DNA from: Puccinellia tenuiflora
Lineage: Eukaryota; Streptophyta; Magnoliopsida; Poales; Poaceae
DNA length: 64,000 nt
NCBI GenBank assembly: GCA_012064385.1
Contig: QRDG01000473.1
Span: forward strand, 6,914,032 to 6,978,031
Direction of reading: 5' to 3'
Position numbers and translations under genes: made by a program. The notes below the pieces were generated by a model. That model was not told where the DNA came from. It saw only the letters and a list, made by a program, of their open reading frames with translations, and did not search any database. Positions 59,745 through 64,000 of the stretch are shown here, piece by piece (position 1 is the first letter of the stretch; every line of letters starts with the position of its first letter).

Positions 59745-62155
59745 GAGCATCTCTAGCGGATCCCTTAAAACAGGAAAAACTGTATAATAACCGTTATTAT
59801 ACGTTTTGCGTGAACATGTGTCCATTTTAGATCCCCTAAACTTGATCGACACATTTTTTTAAAGTGAGCCTTAAAACGAGCCTCCTATCCATCATATATA
59901 AAACTTTGGGGGCAAAGTTTATATTGTCCGTAAACACATTGGCCCTTGGTGGCAGGGAAATTTCTGGACGTGGCTCGGCCGAATTGTTCCCAACTCCATC
60001 CAAATTCCGCTGTGCCGCCTCCCGGCCAAATTTCGGCTGTATTCCCCTATGCTCTCCCAAAGTGGTTGTTGCGCTAGAGCTCGACCACACAACAGAAGGT
60101 CCAGGGCCGACCCGGACCAGTGGTGCGCCATGGCACCATCGCACGCTACTCCATCCCGCGTAGCGCCCGGCCAGCCTCCGCGCCATCGATCAATGATTCG
60201 TATCGAGTATCATGTCCGTCATCTCAATCTCCGTCTCACGCCGCCGGCCTTGGGAGGCTTGTTTCCTACCTCACGGTCGGTTGCACGGATCTCGAGGGCC
60301 AAGCCACGTGAGCGAAAGGATGGTGGAGAGATGGTGGATGGCGACGACGAAGCAGAAAGAGGGTGCGTAGGGCGCGGCACGACGCGGGAGCAGAGTCTCA
60401 TGGTCCTCGTCACCTCACTTGCATCCGGCGCAGTTGGACGGTTGAGGAAGAAGATTGAAAGGATAAGGTTAAAAAGAAAAGGAAGAAAAGAAAAATGGTG
60501 GGCCCTGATACGTCCATTTTACATCACTATTTTATATCATAATTTACTGTTATTCATAGATATATTTCATATTATAATGCTATACTTATGTTATTTTATC
60601 TTATTTTGCATGTTTGATGATTGTTGGTAATTTGACTGCCGGAGACCGGAATCAGCTGGAAAAAGCACCGTCAAGATACTATACTACTGCATCGCCAAAA
60701 ATTCCGCAAAATTTCAGGGATCAGTATTTTGCCAGATGACGAGAGAAGCCAGAAGAGGGACCAGAGGGGAGCGACCAGGGCACCAGGCGCCACCTGGTCG
60801 CGGCCCACCCCTGGGCCGTGCCTGGTGGCCCTGGGTCGCTTCCGGTTTCCCCCTTTCGCATATATGATCTATCTGACCTAAAAATCATCGGGGACGCTTC
60901 AAAGAAATATTCCGCCACCTCCTCGGGGGTGAAAACCACAGAGAGAGAAAAAGCTCTCCGACAGGGAGAAATCTGTCGGGGAAATTCCTTCCCGGAGAGG
61001 GGAGATCGTCGCCATCATCATCGTCATCGTCACGGGCTTCATCGGGATCATCATCAACATCATCCTCACCGACAGCACCATCATCCCCACAGCTCCACTC
61101 CGTTCTGCTGTTGCATCTAGGGTTATACTTGTTGTAGTTCATTGGGATCACTTTTTCCGGTGTTGATTGCCTTGTGTAGTTGATGCTATTGAGTTTTATC
61201 GGTGAAATACTTTTATGACCAAATTGTTATTCATCCATTCGTCACCTCTGATTATGATCCATATGATGTCTTGTGAGTAGTTCGTTTAATTATTAAGGAC
61301 ATGGGAAGTCTAGTTGCAATTAGTGGAATTATGCTGAGTAATATTTAATGGTTTGAAATTTAAGTTGTGGTGATATTCTTCTAGTGGTGTTGTGTGAACG
61401 TCGACTACATGACACTTCACCTTTATGGGCCTAGGGTAATGCATCATGTATTTAGTTTGCTTGTGAGGTGGTTGCAGGAATGACAGAAATCTAAACCCCC
61501 GTCGGTAAACTAGTGCATGAGGGAGTGTAGGATCTCAGAGTTTAAAGCTGTGGTTAGTTAATTCTTAAAACTTCCTTGCATTTGCGGATGCTTTGTAGGG
61601 AAGTATAATCACAAGTGTATTCTAGTCCAAGTAAGGGCGGTTCATTAGCATAGGTTCACCTACACAACACTTAGCAAAACATTAAATATTAAGCAACAGT
61701 ATGAAGCGAAAGTGACTTGACATAACTCCCATGTGTCCTCAGGAGAGTTTAGTCATCATAAGTAGAATCACTGGCTTGTCTTTTGTGCTAAAAAGGATTG
61801 GGTCACTTGCTGCAATAATTATTGCTCTCTTTTATTTATTCGCACTTTATTTATTTGTTACTATAAAAACCCATAAAAATCTGTCTATTAGTGTTTGCAG
61901 TGAAACCTTGCACGAATCTAAAATCCAACACCTTCTGCTACTCGTTGGGTTCCACAATCTTATTTATCGAAAGTACTGCGATAGATCCCCTATACTTATG
62001 GGTCATCAGGCCCCACATGTATAAGAAGTGTTTTACGTCATTGGTTTACCGTATGTATTCTAGGGGAGCACAGTCATACCATTAAAACTTTTTAAGGTCC
62101 ACCTTATATACTTCGTTTACCATATCGAGATTTAAGGGATCTACTAGAGATGCTC
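59745..62155. mobile_element. Harbinger-type non-autonomous element, unit B copy
   Basis: Ends GAGCATCTCTAGCGGATCCC and GGATCTACTAGAGATGCTC with TAA on both sides (59742-59744 and 62156-62158). Collinear with the unit A copy, so inserted before the duplication. Interrupted by a solo LTR. Without it the element is about 0.9 kb. Confidence 0.85.
60506..62008 (+). mobile_element. Solo LTR or LTR-like insertion (1503 bp)
   Basis: Begins TGATACGTCCATTTTAC and ends TATGGGTCATCA (TG...CA), with a perfect 5-bp duplication GGCCC (60501-60505 and 62009-62013). Unit A has the empty site (GGTGGGCCCCACATG). No internal PBS, gag or pol, so a solo LTR left by LTR-LTR recombination is most likely. Orientation not proven. 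Confidence 0.8.
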
Positions 62156-62158
62156 TAA

Positions 62159-63347
62159 GGTGAAGAAAAATACCAGAATCTGCATTAATTTATGTGAGAC
62201 AATGACATAATCCTTGGACCCATATTTTTTTATTTTAGTTTAAAGAAATGGAAGCTTTTTTACCTAGCCTCTTTAGCAACCAAGGATGCATACAATGAAA
62301 TTATTACAAACCCTATGAAATCCAGCAAAATGAAGACGACGAAAATTAGATACATGATGTCAGGTTTTCAAACACAAAGCAAGCTATAGCCAATTCACCT
62401 CTAAATCCTATCCATGCAAGAAGGCTACCAAGAGATCGTTCACACACTAAAAACAACTACCAGAGAGAGGAGTAAATAAGCGTTGTATTCAACACGAAGC
62501 CTCCAATCAGGAATACGACTTGCATCGTCCTGCCCGAAATCGACCAATAGGACCATATCATGGATTTTCATGCGGACAACATTATTGATGTACTGATACG
62601 TCTAAAACATATCTATAAATTTTGATTGATCTATGCTAATATCATATCAATGTTATACACTTACATTATTTTCTATTGTTTTGCATCATTTTTGTTGGAC
62701 TAACATATTGCCACAGTGCCAATTGCCAGTTGCTGTTTTGTTCCTGTTTTTTATTGCAGAAAATACCAATTTATGTCCAGAAAAAATAGGAAATATCAAT
62801 ACTTTTGGAGGAGAATACATAAAGCACCGGAGGCCGGCCAGGTGGGGCCCTACCGGATAAGCCCAGGACCACGAGTCGGACCACAAGGCCTGGGTGGTCA
62901 AAAGCCCAACCGGGGACATCTTCTAGGCTTTGGGCACAACACGATGCTCAGTGGGCCTGCTCGGCGGGTGTCTAGGTTCAACAAGAAACTGGATAGGAGC
63001 AGTCGGCTACGATGATCACACTGCCATTAGCACACAAGTAGCTGAGTAGTTAACCTCTCCACAACCAACTCAGATATCTTGTAACCCTAGCCTGCTGACT
63101 ATGTAAAGTCGGGTACGCAGAAACCCCAGATACACCGGCGCCGGAGCTCATCTACGCTCCTGTGCACATGCCATTGGCAACCCTTGTACACCCCATCAAT
63201 CAATCCAATGTAGTCAGGAGTAGGTCTTTACCCCGCTGAGAGGGGTCGAACCTGAGTAACTCGCGTGTATCGACCCTTCGCTAATCTCCTTGCTCACCAC
63301 TCAAGTTTAGCCACCCTATGACATATGTCTTGCATATACCTTGATAG
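62159..63347 (+). repeat. Unit B DNA and gypsy-type LTR end
   Basis: 62159-62711 is non-coding unit DNA matching 49756-50316, and 62712-63347 matches the LTR end of unit A (52575-53214). Unit A has an extra short stretch after GTGGGGCCCT (TGATGAGGGAATACC) that is absent here. The PBS-like TTGGCGCCAACCGTG starts at 63348. Confidence 0.7.
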
Positions 63348-63960
63348 TTGGCGCCAACCGTGAGTCCAGGGATTGGAGTACTCTTCACAAAGGGTGCAAT
63401 CCCCACCACAGACAACATCGTCTATGGCGTCTGCCACTACCACAACAGCATCGACTACATCGCCGATGCTCACACGATCGGCGCGCCAGCTCGGGCCCCG
63501 ATCAGCTACTCGATGGTCATCCCTTTCGAGGTGGCCGTCAACATCCTCGTCGGCTTCATCGACACGGAGAAGGAGGGGGTCGCCTACAGCTGCAGTGATG
63601 GTGATGTGTATGTCCTCCTAGCCAACGCAGACTGCGCCGACACCGCCGACTCGAGAACCGACACTGTTCCGACCTGCGACGACAACGACAATGACGATAC
63701 CGGGTTGATATTGCCGGTCCTCGACTACGAGTCAGAGGGCTCGGCCAACTCGGCGTCCAGCGGGTCGACGACTCCCGCCACCATCTTCATGGTGGGGGTG
63801 AAGGCCAGTAATGCAGCCGAACAGCTGCGCCTACAGCAGGGGCAGAAGGAGCGCCAACAGCAAAACGGGGGTGATCCACTCGTCACCCGGATCACGCCGG
63901 CCAACGCAGCCTAGCAGGTGCGCAAGCTTGACGAGCTCGAACCGGATACTCCTAGTCTCA
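63348..63960 (+). pseudogene. Truncated gag-region ORF at the end of unit B
   Basis: Nearly identical to 53215-53827, but the frame ends earlier at a TAG (63912-63914) in place of the GAG codon of unit A (GCAGCCTAGCAGG versus GCAGCCGAGCAGG). It terminates at the same junction into DMP-upstream DNA. Confidence 0.55.
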
Positions 63961-64000
63961 CATAAATCCGATGACTAATTCTCAACATGTACGTGCGTAT
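63961..64000 (+). repeat. Start of a third tandem unit (unit C)
   Basis: The last 40 bases, CATAAATCCGATGACTAATT onward, match the first 40 bases of unit B (53828-53867) base for base as far as visible. A third DMP-bearing unit probably continues beyond the window. Confidence 0.8.

Larger units (their letters stand above)
53828..63960 (+). repeat. Tandem segmental duplication, unit B
   Basis: Starts CATAAATCCGATGACTAATT directly after the gag fragment and ends at the identical junction AGTCTCA/CATAAATCC near 63960. It contains DMP gene B, the inverted-repeat element, a CACTA element, a Harbinger element with solo LTR, and the LTR/gag fragment. 10133 bp, about 5.8 kb without private insertions. 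Confidence 0.92.

Overview
The window is a piece of a large, repeat-dense grass genome, most likely Triticeae (wheat, Aegilops or barley group). This rests on the plant gene families (calreticulin-3, CC-NBS-LRR, DMP/DUF679, a PIP-like secreted peptide), GC-rich monocot coding style, plant L1-type LINEs, Harbinger, CACTA and hAT elements, gypsy-type LTR pieces, and deep nesting of transposons. There are no bacterial, viral or organellar genes.

Layout. 1-9.7 kb is the gene-containing left part: the 5' two thirds of a calreticulin-3 gene on the minus strand (continues beyond base 1), then a minus-strand CC-NBS-LRR gene broken by three frameshifts. 9.7-12.2 kb holds two repeat-like insertions. 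12.5-16.7 kb is a tandem duplication of a small secreted-peptide gene of PIP type; copy 1 is intact, copy 2 is frameshifted and interrupted by a 2.4-kb Harbinger element. 16.9-19.3 kb is intergenic, with two inverted-repeat elements and a 162-bp LINE tail.

From 19.27 kb to the right edge the window is a tandem segmental duplication. Unit A (about 19274-53827) and unit B (about 53828-63960) each begin with the same join, carry one intact intronless DMP gene, the same inverted-repeat element, the same Harbinger element and the same truncated LTR-retrotransposon start; a third unit begins at about 63961 and runs off the window. With unshared transposons subtracted, both units reduce to about 5.8 kb. 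Unit A has been expanded to 34.5 kb by a truncated minus-strand LINE, a full-length plus-strand LINE and an internally deleted hAT. Unit B has been expanded to 10.1 kb by a CACTA element (itself holding a truncated LINE) and a solo LTR.

The plus-strand LINE in unit A is itself interrupted by a 16.4-kb non-autonomous LTR retrotransposon with three LTRs of about 4.85 kb and two copies of a roughly 0.92-kb internal region, all inside one 5-bp target duplication. The two outer LTRs agree with each other and differ from the middle LTR at many sites. This is what is expected if the three-LTR form was reverse-transcribed and inserted as a unit.

Intact coding genes: partial calreticulin-3, one PIP-like peptide gene and two DMP paralogues. 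Everything else that codes is transposon-derived or broken. No operon-like cooperation is expected; each gene has its own promoter.
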